8,226 nt of DNA from Spirochaetaceae bacterium (GTDB lineage: Bacteria > Spirochaetota > Spirochaetia > Treponematales > Breznakiellaceae). A model generated the notes under the pieces. The model saw only the letters and a program-made list of their open reading frames with translations, ran no database searches and was not told the DNA's origin. The translations under genes were made by a program, and so were the position numbers. Location of the stretch: NCBI GenBank assembly GCA_031255115.1, contig JAIRTD010000323.1, forward strand, positions 1 through 8,226, read 5' to 3'. This document shows positions 1 through 7,265 of the stretch, piece by piece. Numbering within the stretch: the first letter of the stretch is position 1; each line of letters opens with the position of its first letter.

Positions 1-479
1 ATGCTCTGGGCCAGGGCCTCCCCCAGGAGTATTTCGCGGTCGTTTTCCAGCGCGGGACTGCCCTCAAGGGTTACGAGAAAACGCTCCGCCCCGCCTGAGG
101 TCCAGAACGACGGTTCCACGGCCCTGATATTGGCCCCGACCTTGCCCGCTCCGCTTACCAGCACGCCGAGGCCGTGGCGCTCGGGCCATACGCCCCTGAT
201 TCCTTCCAGGCCGCTTATGGTTTCGGCCGACGCTTCCAGGGCCCCAGGATCGGCGTAATCGTACACGGCAAGGTGGCCGGTTCCCATCTCAAGGTAACGG
301 TCGGTAATGCCCCGTATCATGCCGTCGGCAACAATGAGGGTTACCACTATGGGAATGAGGCTTACCGCTATGCCTATGGCGGCGCCCTGGAGATAGCGGC
401 CGCCTTCGTGGGCGCGGCCAAGGAGGTAGCGCAGGGCTATAAAAATACCGGGGCTGCCCCCGGGAAGGCCCTTTCTCAC
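1..479 (-). CDS. LolC/LolE-family ABC permease, second copy (N-terminal part)
   Basis: Probable inner-membrane subunit of a lipoprotein-releasing or related MacB-type ABC transporter, partner of the ATPase and permease encoded just upstream. The visible 159 codons start at a GTG at 479 and read without a stop to the left edge. Residues about 11-30 contain an IALRYLLGR segment, the pre-membrane motif of this family. Residues about 32-51 form one hydrophobic membrane helix followed by ADGMIRGI, comparable to the VMNGF segment after helix 1 in LolC. The rest is the start of the periplasmic domain, with a GIRGVWPE stretch resembling the GV..V.P segments of the family. The GTG overlaps the lolD stop in GTGA (4 nt) and has GGAGG at 484-488, 4 nt upstream. 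The family call is from motif style and operon position. LolE, as opposed to another MacB-like permease, cannot be decided without the missing C-terminal part. Confidence 0.82.
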   Translation of the reverse strand, partial: MRKGLPGGSPGIFIALRYLLGRAHEGGRYLQGAAIGIAVSLIPIVVTLIVADGMIRGITDRYLEMGTGHLAVYDYADPGALEASAETISGLEGIRGVWPERHGLGVLVSGAGKVGANIRAVEPSFWTSGGAERFLVTLEGSPALENDREILLGEALAQS

Positions 480-1273
480 AATGCCTCCTCCGGCACGGGA
501 CCGCCTTCATTTTCGGGGCCGCCGTATTCCGCCGCCGGAATCGCAAGGGGGTCGGACAATATACCCGACTGTAGCACATAACGCCGTTCCGCCCTGGCGG
601 CGAGGGCATGGTCGTGGGTTACCACGATGAGGGTCTTGCCCCATTTTTCGGTCAGCCCGTAGAGAAGCTCGGCTACCAGGCCGCTGTTTCCCGGATCAAG
701 GTTGCCGGTCGGTTCGTCGGCCAGCACCAGGTCAGGGTCATTCACCAGGGACCGCGCCACGGCCACCCGCTGACGCTCGCCGCCTGAAAGCTGGGACGGG
801 TAGTGATGGCTTCTTTCGCCCAGTTTGACATCATCAAGGAGGGTTCCGGCCCGTTCCAGGGCGGCCTTTTTGGGCATGCCCGCTATGTAGGCGGGAAGCA
901 TAACGTTTTCCAGGGCGGTAAAATCCCTGAGCAGATAGTGAAACTGAAAGATAAAGCCTATTTGGTTTCTCCGGTAAGCGGTAAGGCCGTGTTCCGAAAG
1001 GCTGCCCAGTTCTATGCTGCCGGTTTTTGGCGAAAAGATCCGTACCGAGCCTGAATCAAAGCGGTCAAGGCCGCCCAGTATGTTGAGCAGGGTACTCTTG
1101 CCGCAGCCTGATTCGCCGGTTATGGCGAGGGAGCTGCCCCGGTCAAGAGAAAAACTTACCCCGGTAAGTATCCTCAGGGTTTCAGAAGGGGACGCGTAGG
1201 TCTTTATCGCGTCCTTTACTTCGATTATGGTATTTTGAATTTCCTGTTCCTGAGCGCCGCTTGTATCACTCAT
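476..1273 (-). CDS. lolD: Lipoprotein-releasing system ATP-binding protein LolD
   Basis: Cytoplasmic ATPase that powers release of lipoproteins from the inner membrane by two LolC/E-type permeases. Of 265 residues, Walker A is GESGCGKST at 53-61, followed by LLNILGGLD, a LolD-like signature. The Q-loop glutamine is Q110, in FIFQFHYLLRDFTALENV, which is very close to the FHHLLPDFTALENV region of known LolD. The ABC signature LSGGERQRV is at 162-170, Walker B LVLADE at 182-187 and the switch histidine H220 in VVTHDH. All catalytic motifs are intact. The protein is longer than the usual 225-235 residues because of a C-terminal tail of about 25 residues rich in Pro, Gly and Glu (from about 241). 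ATG at 1273 has GGAGG at 1283-1287, 9 nt upstream, and overlaps the preceding permease by 8 nt. Flanking permease genes on both sides support the Lol assignment; a related MacB-type exporter is the alternative. Confidence 0.93.
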   Translation of the reverse strand: MSDTSGAQEQEIQNTIIEVKDAIKTYASPSETLRILTGVSFSLDRGSSLAITGESGCGKSTLLNILGGLDRFDSGSVRIFSPKTGSIELGSLSEHGLTAYRRNQIGFIFQFHYLLRDFTALENVMLPAYIAGMPKKAALERAGTLLDDVKLGERSHHYPSQLSGGERQRVAVARSLVNDPDLVLADEPTGNLDPGNSGLVAELLYGLTEKWGKTLIVVTHDHALAARAERRYVLQSGILSDPLAIPAAEYGGPENEGGPVPEEAL

Positions 1274-2567
1274 AACGCAGTACCTCCGCCGGTTTGATGC
1301 GGGAAATTCTTCCCGAGGCCAGCCACGCGGCTCCGGTGGCCGAAAGCAGGCCGAAAAGGCATATCAGCAGCACTTCATGGGGGATGACCCTGCTGGGAAC
1401 TTCTTTTATGTAGAATACGGCCGGAGAAAAAATCGCAAAGTCGGTGCCCGCCTGGACCGCGCCGCCGGTGAGGGCCGAGGCCAGAAGATTGAGGGCGTGT
1501 ACCGCGGCGTTTACCGTTGTTTCCAGTATGCTGAAAAAGGGGCCTATGTTAAAGGCTATGGGAAGCCCCAGGGCAAGACCGAGGCCCGCGCCCAGAAAGC
1601 CTATGATAAAGCCGTCGTAGGTAAAAACAAGACGCACCGCCCTTTCGCCGGCGCCCACCGCCCTGAGGAGTCCTATTTCTTCCCGCCTTTCAAGGACAAA
1701 GCGCCGCTGGGACTGGTAGATATTGAGGCCGACTACGATAAAGATAAGGCCCACAAGGACAAACATCAAAAGTTTTTCCATTCTGAGAGCGCCGAAAAAA
1801 GCCCGGTTGTATTCTCGCCAGGAAACGGGGTTGTAAACGCCGAGCCCTGACAGCGCTTTAAGGGCCCGCTCGTCCTGAAAGCGGTTGTGGAGCTTGATTC
1901 CCCCGTACAGGGTTTCCGGTACGCCCTGGAGCGCCTGGGTTTCTTCAATATTGATAATAGCCCAGCCCAAATCGTATTCATAAAAACCGGAACGGAATAT
2001 CCCCGCCACGGTGAAGGGGGTGTTCCCCGTTTCCATTTCGTCAGGAACGAGTCCCGATACCGAAATGACGCTGACTTCGTCGCCAACTCCTACGGAAAGG
2101 CGCCGGGCAAGTTCCGCGCCAAGGAGTATGCTTCGCTCGGCGCTTAAATCAAAGGACCCTGATTCAAAGACCAGTTTTTCCGCCATGCCCCGGTCAAGGG
2201 ACGCGGTGTTTTCCGGCAGGGCCCGTACCATGGCGACCTGGGGCCCGCCGCCCTTGCCCCTGAGCAGGGCCTGAATCTCCCTGAAAGGCAGAACAGAGCG
2301 CACGCCGCCAAGGGCCCGCACCTTGTCAAGAACTGCTTCGTCGTCTTCTCCGGGAAGTTCCACCCTGATATGGAAGGACGATATTTCGAGTATGCTTTCG
2401 ATGAAGCCCATTTGAAAGCCGTTCATCACCGCGATTATAACGATGAGGGCAAGAACGCCGGTACAGATGCCCAGTACGGCAAGCACCGAAGACGGCGAGG
2501 ATTTGTCCCTTCTCCGGGATGATATGTACCTTGATGAAGCGTAGCCAATCCACGGTTCAAATTTCAC
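1266..2567 (-). CDS. lolC: LolC/LolE-family lipoprotein-releasing permease
   Basis: Inner-membrane permease of the lipoprotein-releasing complex. The chosen start is GTG at 2567, because GAGGA at 2573-2577 lies 5 nt upstream; a GTG at 2579 would add four residues but has no ribosome site. The 433-residue product has the family layout: cytoplasmic N terminus, helix 1 at about 29-50 ending in AVMNGFQ, a large MacB-like periplasmic domain (about 51-262), helix 2 at about 266-284, the cytoplasmic coupling segment ERREEIGLLRAVGA, helix 3 at about 317-340, helix 4 at about 397-417 and the terminal KPAEVLRYE, almost identical to the PAEALRYE end of E. coli LolC. The loop between helices 3 and 4 is about 56 residues, longer than in E. 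coli LolC, and includes a hydrophobic patch (about 355-367). The gene overlaps its upstream neighbour by 11 nt and lolD by 8 nt. LolC and LolE are hard to tell apart here, so the symbol is provisional. Confidence 0.9.
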   Translation of the reverse strand: MKFEPWIGYASSRYISSRRRDKSSPSSVLAVLGICTGVLALIVIIAVMNGFQMGFIESILEISSFHIRVELPGEDDEAVLDKVRALGGVRSVLPFREIQALLRGKGGGPQVAMVRALPENTASLDRGMAEKLVFESGSFDLSAERSILLGAELARRLSVGVGDEVSVISVSGLVPDEMETGNTPFTVAGIFRSGFYEYDLGWAIINIEETQALQGVPETLYGGIKLHNRFQDERALKALSGLGVYNPVSWREYNRAFFGALRMEKLLMFVLVGLIFIVVGLNIYQSQRRFVLERREEIGLLRAVGAGERAVRLVFTYDGFIIGFLGAGLGLALGLPIAFNIGPFFSILETTVNAAVHALNLLASALTGGAVQAGTDFAIFSPAVFYIKEVPSRVIPHEVLLICLFGLLSATGAAWLASGRISRIKPAEVLRYE

Positions 2568-3894
2568 CTTGTTCCTCACTATTCCGCGGATTCGGGGGCC
2601 CGCTTTGTTTCCGGCCGATGAGCTCTTCGGAAATTTTTCTTCCGTCTTCCCAAACGGCCCTGAGCACCGGAACGCCGTCGAGGTATAGGTCCTCTATGTC
2701 CCGGTTTCCTTCGCTGGTAACAGAACGCTCAAGTACATCGTTACGGTAATTCTTTTCGGCGGTCCTGTCTCCGTCGCTGTTGTACTCGAACTCTACGCGC
2801 CGTTTTTCGTCTTCGGTTTCCCAGCTTACCGAACTGAGCCGATCGCCGGTCCAGATATGGCTTAAAGTTCCCAGTATCTCCCCGTCCTCGTCCCGCCGCG
2901 TTTCGGTAAGTATACGGCCCCGTTCGTCGGTGGTAAACTCCACCGAAGCGCCAATGCCCATAATATCCCGCAAAAATTCAGAACTAAAGGCCGAATAGGG
3001 GCTGACCAGGCGGGCTATCTGATGACGCCCGGGAAGCCTTGGGAAAGCGGCTGTTTCGCTCTGTCTTTCCTCCCCGTCGGCGCCTGGCGGATAACGCCGT
3101 TCAATGGAACGGAGGGCCGAAGCGCGGTTGTACCGATACAGATCGGTCCACAGTGCTTCTTCCACATAACGCCTGGGTTCTGAAGGGCCCTCCGTATCAG
3201 GAGACCCGGCTGCTTCACTTGTTGTTTCGGCGATTTGATCGACAGGAGGTGATGCGGCATTCGTATCAGAGCCGTTTTCGGTATCAGAGTTGCCGTTGGC
3301 ATCAAGGGCCTGTTCAATATCAGATACCGTTTCAGAATTATGCGTACCTTCGGAATCTAAAATACCTCCGGTATCAGAATCTATTCCCACATCATCCAAC
3401 AAGGTTTCAGGAACGCTTTCTTCAGGCCGTATACGCGAAACTTCGGCTTTCTGGAGCCTGCCTGAACGGTAGCTGTACACAGCAATGATGGTTACATCAT
3501 CGGAATCATAGCTTCGCTCCTCGATGAGCGTACCTTGTTCATCATAAATGTCCATATAGCCCGAACCGTCGTCACGGAACGAGGCGGCCGCTCTGACAAC
3601 GCCGTCCTTTAGTATCCACCTGGTACTGACCAGTTCTCCCTTTTCGTAGAGAAAATGTTCCTCAACGAGTACGCCGGCAGGTATGCGGCCGCTCCGCAGG
3701 GCTTCGGCAAGGCGGGGGGGAAGACGCCATATTTGGGCGGTACTGACCTGGAGGGCATAGCCGGCTCTCAGGGCGCGGACCGAAAGAGCCGGTTCCAGGG
3801 CCATGCCAGCGGCGTTGGAAATATACCAGCCGTCGGAAAACAAAAAGGGGGCGGAACACAGCACGAGGCCCAGAACAAGGCGTTTTTTATTCAA
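2557..3894 (-). CDS. Exported protein of unknown function with a repeat-rich acidic linker
   Basis: Not recognised. The chosen start is TTG at 3894: GGGAG lies 10 nt upstream and the product then opens with MNKKRLVLGLVLCSAP, a good signal peptide. Longer starts up to 3930 lack a ribosome site and would overlap ftsY by 44 nt. The 445-residue product has an N-terminal domain (about 30-150) with beta-rich stretches such as YMDIYDEQGTLIEERSY. An acidic Ser/Asp/Thr/Glu linker follows (about 156-242), built partly from a degenerate hexapeptide ending in SDT. The C-terminal domain (about 317-424) has runs such as DERGRILTETRRDEDG and YNSDGDRTAEKNYRND, which resemble the short beta-hairpin repeats of YD/RHS-like or YwqK/MORN-like proteins. 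The cysteine in LVLCSAP could mark a lipoprotein, but the lipobox fit is poor (VLC followed by S). It lies between ftsY (8-nt overlap) and the Lol genes (11-nt overlap), which suggests an envelope role. Real gene: confident. Function: unknown. Confidence 0.8.
   Translation of the reverse strand: MNKKRLVLGLVLCSAPFLFSDGWYISNAAGMALEPALSVRALRAGYALQVSTAQIWRLPPRLAEALRSGRIPAGVLVEEHFLYEKGELVSTRWILKDGVVRAAASFRDDGSGYMDIYDEQGTLIEERSYDSDDVTIIAVYSYRSGRLQKAEVSRIRPEESVPETLLDDVGIDSDTGGILDSEGTHNSETVSDIEQALDANGNSDTENGSDTNAASPPVDQIAETTSEAAGSPDTEGPSEPRRYVEEALWTDLYRYNRASALRSIERRYPPGADGEERQSETAAFPRLPGRHQIARLVSPYSAFSSEFLRDIMGIGASVEFTTDERGRILTETRRDEDGEILGTLSHIWTGDRLSSVSWETEDEKRRVEFEYNSDGDRTAEKNYRNDVLERSVTSEGNRDIEDLYLDGVPVLRAVWEDGRKISEELIGRKQSGPPNPRNSEEQGEI
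2573..2577 (-). promoter_or_regulatory. Ribosome binding site deciding the lolC-type start
   Basis: GAGGA on the minus strand, 5 nt before GTG at 2567. It overlaps the other possible GTG at 2579, so that codon cannot use it. This fixes the start at 2567. Confidence 0.7.
3169..3429 (-). repeat. Degenerate 18-bp periodic repeat encoding an SDT-rich linker
   Basis: On the plus strand GTATCAGA occurs at 3263, 3281 and 3371, and ATATCAGA at 3317. The distances are 18, 36 and 54, so all four sit in one 18-bp register; a further GTATCAGGA at 3194 is out of register. On the coding strand they read Ser-Asp-Thr or Ser-Asp-Ile, giving a degenerate six-residue unit, clearest in NGNSDTENGSDTN. The stretch is visibly richer in A+T than the surrounding coding sequence. 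It probably arose by slippage or unit duplication in a disordered linker. Confidence 0.65.
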
Positions 3895-4747
3895 GGCCGG
3901 TAAACTCCCTGGCATAGGCATGCGGATCAAAGGGATGAAGGTCCCCGTAGCCTTCGCCGTCGCACAGCCACACTACAGGAAGGCCGAGGCTCCCGGCAAG
4001 GGAAAAGGCTATGCCGCCCCGGGCGCTGGAATCGTATTTGGTAAGTATAACGCCATCCAAAGCCACGGCATCGTTAAAAATTTCAGCCTGGGCAAGGGCG
4101 TTTCGTCCGGTAGTTGAATCCAGCACCAGGTATTTTTGGTATCCTTCGGATTTGGAGGCGGCCACCCGGTCTATCTTGCGCAGTTCCTCGACAAGGGCGC
4201 TTTTGGTGTGCATTCTTCCGGCGGTATCGGCAATGACAAGGTCCCCGCCTCCGGCCCTGACCGCTTCCAGAGCGTCATAGATGACCGCCGCCGGGTCTCC
4301 GCCCTGTTTATGGGCCACTACCCGTATAGAAAGCCTTTCGCCGTGTATCTTAAGCTGGTCCACCGCGGCGGCCCTAAAGGTATCGGCGGCGGCGAGTATG
4401 GGCCGTCTGCCCTTGGAAGCGTAATAGGACGCGAGCTTGGCGGCGCTGGTAGTCTTGCCCACGCCGTTTACGCCGAGCAATAGTATGACTCCGCCGTCTT
4501 CGTCCGGCAGCGCGGGCGCACGGAGCATCGCCTCGAGAAGAACGGCAAGGCGTTCGCGTATTTCTTCGGGGGAGGTGATTCTGTTTTTTTTGCAGTCCGC
4601 CTCAAGGGCCTCTACGGTTTTGAACGCCTCGGCCGCGCCGAAATCACCTTCTACAAGAAGTTCGGAGAGGTCTTCAAAGAGTTCGTCCCGGGGCCGGCCC
4701 AGGCCGAAAAAATTCTTTATCCGTTCACCAAAACCTGTCTTTCCCAT
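3887..4747 (-). CDS. ftsY: Signal recognition particle receptor FtsY
   Basis: SRP-type GTPase that docks SRP-ribosome-nascent chain complexes at the inner membrane for co-translational insertion. The 286-residue product starts with a short basic, amphipathic stretch (GFGERIKNFFGLG), a likely membrane-contacting helix. A helical N domain (about 15-80) follows, then the G domain: P-loop GVNGVGKTT 92-100, DTFRAAAVDQL 122-132, DTAGR 174-178, TKYD 236-239 followed by SSARGG, and the closing GEGYGDLHPFDP 264-275. The GVNG P-loop and DTFRAAA are diagnostic of FtsY as opposed to Ffh, and there is no methionine-rich M domain. The long acidic A domain of E. coli FtsY is absent, as in many bacteria. ATG at 4747 overlaps the previous stop as TGATG, and no strong ribosome site precedes it, so translation probably depends on coupling. 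The SSARGG that follows the TKxD motif differs from the common GTAKGG. Confidence 0.96.
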   Translation of the reverse strand: MGKTGFGERIKNFFGLGRPRDELFEDLSELLVEGDFGAAEAFKTVEALEADCKKNRITSPEEIRERLAVLLEAMLRAPALPDEDGGVILLLGVNGVGKTTSAAKLASYYASKGRRPILAAADTFRAAAVDQLKIHGERLSIRVVAHKQGGDPAAVIYDALEAVRAGGGDLVIADTAGRMHTKSALVEELRKIDRVAASKSEGYQKYLVLDSTTGRNALAQAEIFNDAVALDGVILTKYDSSARGGIAFSLAGSLGLPVVWLCDGEGYGDLHPFDPHAYAREFTGLE

Positions 4748-6180
4748 CAGCGCGCCAACTCAACCGGAGGCCGCTCCGACGAAGCGGTATAGATCACATA
4801 ACGCGTTATGGATTCGGCAAGAAAGAAACCCATAGCCCCCCAGGAGATTTTGCTTGCCAGGTCGTAATTCATGGCCGGGTCATAGAGGTCCATATTACCC
4901 GAAAAATTATAACCGGAGGTATATGAATTTCGTACGCCGGTAATCAGCACCGCAAGGGAAAGTGAAATCCAGAAACGGCCAAAAGCGCCGTAGAATTTAC
5001 GGCGCAGGGTGTTTACGCTCCTTGATTCTGGAATCTCTACGGGCTGGGGGCGGACGCTCATTATTCCTTCATAATCCCGGAATACAACCCTGGCCTGTTC
5101 TCCTCCGGAATTTTCCACCAGCACGTACTGGCTTGTATACGGCGTCGCCTCAAGGTCCATGGGCGTCTTTCCCACATACAGGGCGCCAAGGTATACCAGA
5201 GCTCCTTCTTCATCACTTTGTATTCCGGCGCTTTTTGAAAGCAGGGGGGTAAGGTTGATATACAGGGCGGCGGTCTCGCCGGGATTGAGTTCCAGTTCCG
5301 CCGACGCGTCCTGATATCCCTCGCTGTAGGCGTCTACGGTAAACTTGCCGGGAAAACGTTCCAGCACAAATTCCCCGCCTGTACCGGCAAAGGAATTATC
5401 AATGGTAAGCGACGCCGAAGGAGGCTCGGACCTTACCGCCACCTGTACGGGCGCGGCCCCGGCGGCAAGAGATCCAAGGGCAAGACTGAGGCCGGACAGG
5501 GCAGGTTCCCTGTCTCCGGGAGAAAAGAGTACAAAGTCCTCATAGACATAGGCCTGGGCATAGAGAGCGTAGACCTTGAGCGAAACATGAATACGGCCGT
5601 GAAACTCCGAAACAGCGCCTGACAAAAAGGCGTCGGCCTTCTGGGTCCGGCAAAAGCTATACTCCTTTCCCGGTTCGGGAGGCTGGGGCGTCTGCTGGAT
5701 AAGGGTAAAGACCGGCCTCGGCTCTATAAGGGGGCTTTCCGTTTCCGCCGCGCGGAGGGCTTCTTCAAGCTTGACTATATCGGCGTCCATGACGCGCAGG
5801 TCCCGGCGGTACTTCCAGGATCTGTCCCCCCTAAAAAGAAGGTCGTCCCTGCTTTTCTGCTTTGCCGCAAGGGCTGACGAGGCGGCCTTGACGGCCCGGG
5901 TCTGTTCGTAGTCCCGGTAAAAATCAAGCTCCTCAGGGGACCGTATGTGGTACTGTACTCTTAAAAACGAATTGACCAGTTCTTTTATGATAAGTTCTCC
6001 CTGGGCCGCCTGGGAAGGGGGAAGGGCCGAGGTATCAAAGGCGGTAACGACAAGGGCCCATTCCTGGTTCAGCACGGGCTTTTCCGCCTCCTCCGGCTTT
6101 GCCAGGCCGGAGAGCGGGGCAAGAACAAGGACCAGCAGTATGGCGCATAACAGACTACGCGTCTTTTTGTTTCCAGGCAA
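4747..6180 (-). CDS. Exported PEGA-domain protein with C-terminal membrane segments
   Basis: No specific function recognised. The chosen start is TTG at 6180, with GAGGAG at 6191-6196, 10 nt upstream; a TTG at 6198 adds six residues but has no ribosome site, and no ATG lies near. The 477-residue product begins with KK(T)R and a hydrophobic core ending LAPLSGLA, a signal peptide. Next is a mixed domain (about 40-235) with a helical, possibly coiled segment around 90-148 and a run of prolines near 164-170. Two PEGA-like beta units follow: one at about 245-310 (VAVRSEPPSASLTID, then PGKFTVDAYSEGYQ and NPGETAALYI) and a weaker one at about 317-377 (EEGALVYLGALYVGKTPMDL). Hydrophobic segments at about 399-416 and 445-466 suggest a membrane anchor. 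PEGA domains are common in bacterial surface and envelope proteins. It overlaps prfB by 26 nt and ftsY by 1 nt. Confidence 0.85.
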   Translation of the reverse strand: MPGNKKTRSLLCAILLVLVLAPLSGLAKPEEAEKPVLNQEWALVVTAFDTSALPPSQAAQGELIIKELVNSFLRVQYHIRSPEELDFYRDYEQTRAVKAASSALAAKQKSRDDLLFRGDRSWKYRRDLRVMDADIVKLEEALRAAETESPLIEPRPVFTLIQQTPQPPEPGKEYSFCRTQKADAFLSGAVSEFHGRIHVSLKVYALYAQAYVYEDFVLFSPGDREPALSGLSLALGSLAAGAAPVQVAVRSEPPSASLTIDNSFAGTGGEFVLERFPGKFTVDAYSEGYQDASAELELNPGETAALYINLTPLLSKSAGIQSDEEGALVYLGALYVGKTPMDLEATPYTSQYVLVENSGGEQARVVFRDYEGIMSVRPQPVEIPESRSVNTLRRKFYGAFGRFWISLSLAVLITGVRNSYTSGYNFSGNMDLYDPAMNYDLASKISWGAMGFFLAESITRYVIYTASSERPPVELAR

Positions 6181-7265
6181 AGCGCAGATACTCCTCAATA
6201 AAGGGATCGATGTCCCCGTCCATCACCGCCTGAATATTCCCCAGTTCGGCCTTGGTGCGGTAATCCTTGACCAGGGTATAGGGCTGAAACACATAGGAAC
6301 GGATTTGGTTTCCCCAGGAAATATCCTTTTTTTCCTGGGCAAAGCGTTCATTTTCTTTTTCCTTCTCCTGCCTGTAGTATTCGTAGAGCCGCGCCTTGAG
6401 CATGCTCATCGCCGTGGCCCGGTTCATGGTCTGACTCCGCTCGCTTTGGCAGGCCACCACTATGCCCGTGGGCAGGTGGGTAAAGCGCACGGCGCTGTCC
6501 GTCTTGTTGACATGCTGGCCCCCCGCGCCGCCGGAACGGTAGGTATCCACCCGGAGATCTTCGGGCTTTACTTCTACCTCGATGGAGTCGTCAATTATGG
6601 GAAACACATAGGCGGAGGCAAAGGAAGTATGCCGGCGCGCGTTGGCGTCAAAGGGAGAAATACGCACCAGGCGGTGTACTCCCGATTCGCCCTTGAGATA
6701 GCCGTAGGCATAGTCTCCGTCTATGCGCACCGTAGCCGACTTGATACCCCCTTCGGCCTCGAGGCGGTCGACTTCTTCCAGGGAAAAACCCTTGCGCTCG
6801 GCCCAGCGAAGGTACATACGAAAAAGCATGCCCGCCCAGTCACAGGCCTCGGTTCCTCCCGCGCCTGAATGTATGGCAAGAAAGCAGCCGTTCCGGTCAA
6901 CCTCGCCCGACATGAGTTCGAGGAGGTTCTGCTTTTCGTATTTTGCCTCCAGCTCTTTGAGGGTTTCTTCGATTTCGGCGGCCTCTCCCTCAGCGCCCGC
7001 CTCACTGGAAAGCTCAGAGAGCACTTCCAGATCGTCTATGTCCCGCACCAGGGCCTTCCACGGCTCATACCGGGCCTTTAAGGCCTTGAGTTCGGCCATG
7101 GTTTTTTCCGCCCTGGAACTGTCGCTCCAAAAATCGCCCTCGCAGGTCCGCTCTTCCAGGGCGGCTATTTTCCTACTGAATGAAGCGTCCTCAAAGACGC
7201 CTCCAGGTTTCGTAGATTCTTGCCTTGAGGTCTTTAATTAAAAGGCTTAATTCTGACAGTACCAT
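6155..7265 (-). CDS. prfB: Peptide chain release factor 2 with programmed +1 frameshift
   Basis: RF2 recognises UGA and UAA stop codons in the ribosomal A site and triggers peptide release. The gene is in two frames: ATG at 7265 reads 24 codons ending ETWRRL, then meets TGA at 7191-7193. A +1 slip on CTT resumes at GAG (7190-7192) and continues to TAG at 6155. The joined product is 369 residues, against 365 for E. coli RF2. The codon-recognition tripeptide SPF is at 203-205 and the catalytic GGQ at 248-250 in GAGGQHVN, each offset by two from E. coli numbering. GSGAGGTEACDW-like text (SGAGGTEACDW) is also typical. The residue matching E. coli position 246 is Ser. The start overlaps the Cas2-like stop as TAATG, with AGGA 7 nt upstream. 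The final stop is TAG, read by RF1, so only the internal TGA senses RF2. The 314-residue open frame from 7099 alone would be an incomplete call. Confidence 0.97.
7191..7204 (-). other. prfB +1 programmed frameshift site
   Basis: The minus strand reads GGAGG CGT CTT TGA G. The Shine-Dalgarno-like GGAGG (7200-7204) lies exactly 3 nt before the slippery CTT (7194-7196), the same spacing as AGGGGG TAT CTT TGA in E. coli. TGA is codon 25. Low RF2 slows termination here and favours the slip, giving autoregulation. The mechanism is established for the family; its use here is inferred from the matching architecture and from the intact RF2 sequence in both frames. Confidence 0.96.

Noticed and set aside
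1..258. Plus-strand open frame of 85 codons at the left edge
   Set aside because: Antisense to the second permease, whose minus-strand frame has an overlap start, a ribosome site and family motifs.
1377..1850. Plus-strand open frame of 157 codons
   Set aside because: Antisense to the LolC-type permease; its composition is that of a mirror frame and no domain is recognisable.
3169..3429. The repeated octamers as a CRISPR array
   Set aside because: The repeats are only 8 bp, lie within a good reading frame and encode SDT units; there are no 25-40 bp direct repeats with unique spacers.
3895..3930. Upstream starts for the exported protein (TTG at 3930 and two ATG codons)
   Set aside because: No ribosome site precedes them and they add residues before a good signal peptide; TTG at 3894 has GGGAG 10 nt upstream.
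6181..6198. Upstream TTG start for the PEGA protein at 6198
   Set aside because: It has no ribosome site, while TTG at 6180 has GAGGAG 10 nt upstream and gives a cleaner signal peptide.
5945..6868. Plus-strand open frame of 307 codons
   Set aside because: It lies antisense to the end of prfB and the start of the PEGA gene, both well supported; long antisense frames are common in GC-rich coding DNA.
6155..7099. prfB taken as a 314-residue gene starting at 7099
   Set aside because: It would lose the conserved RF2 N terminus; the missing residues are encoded upstream in two frames joined by the frameshift site.
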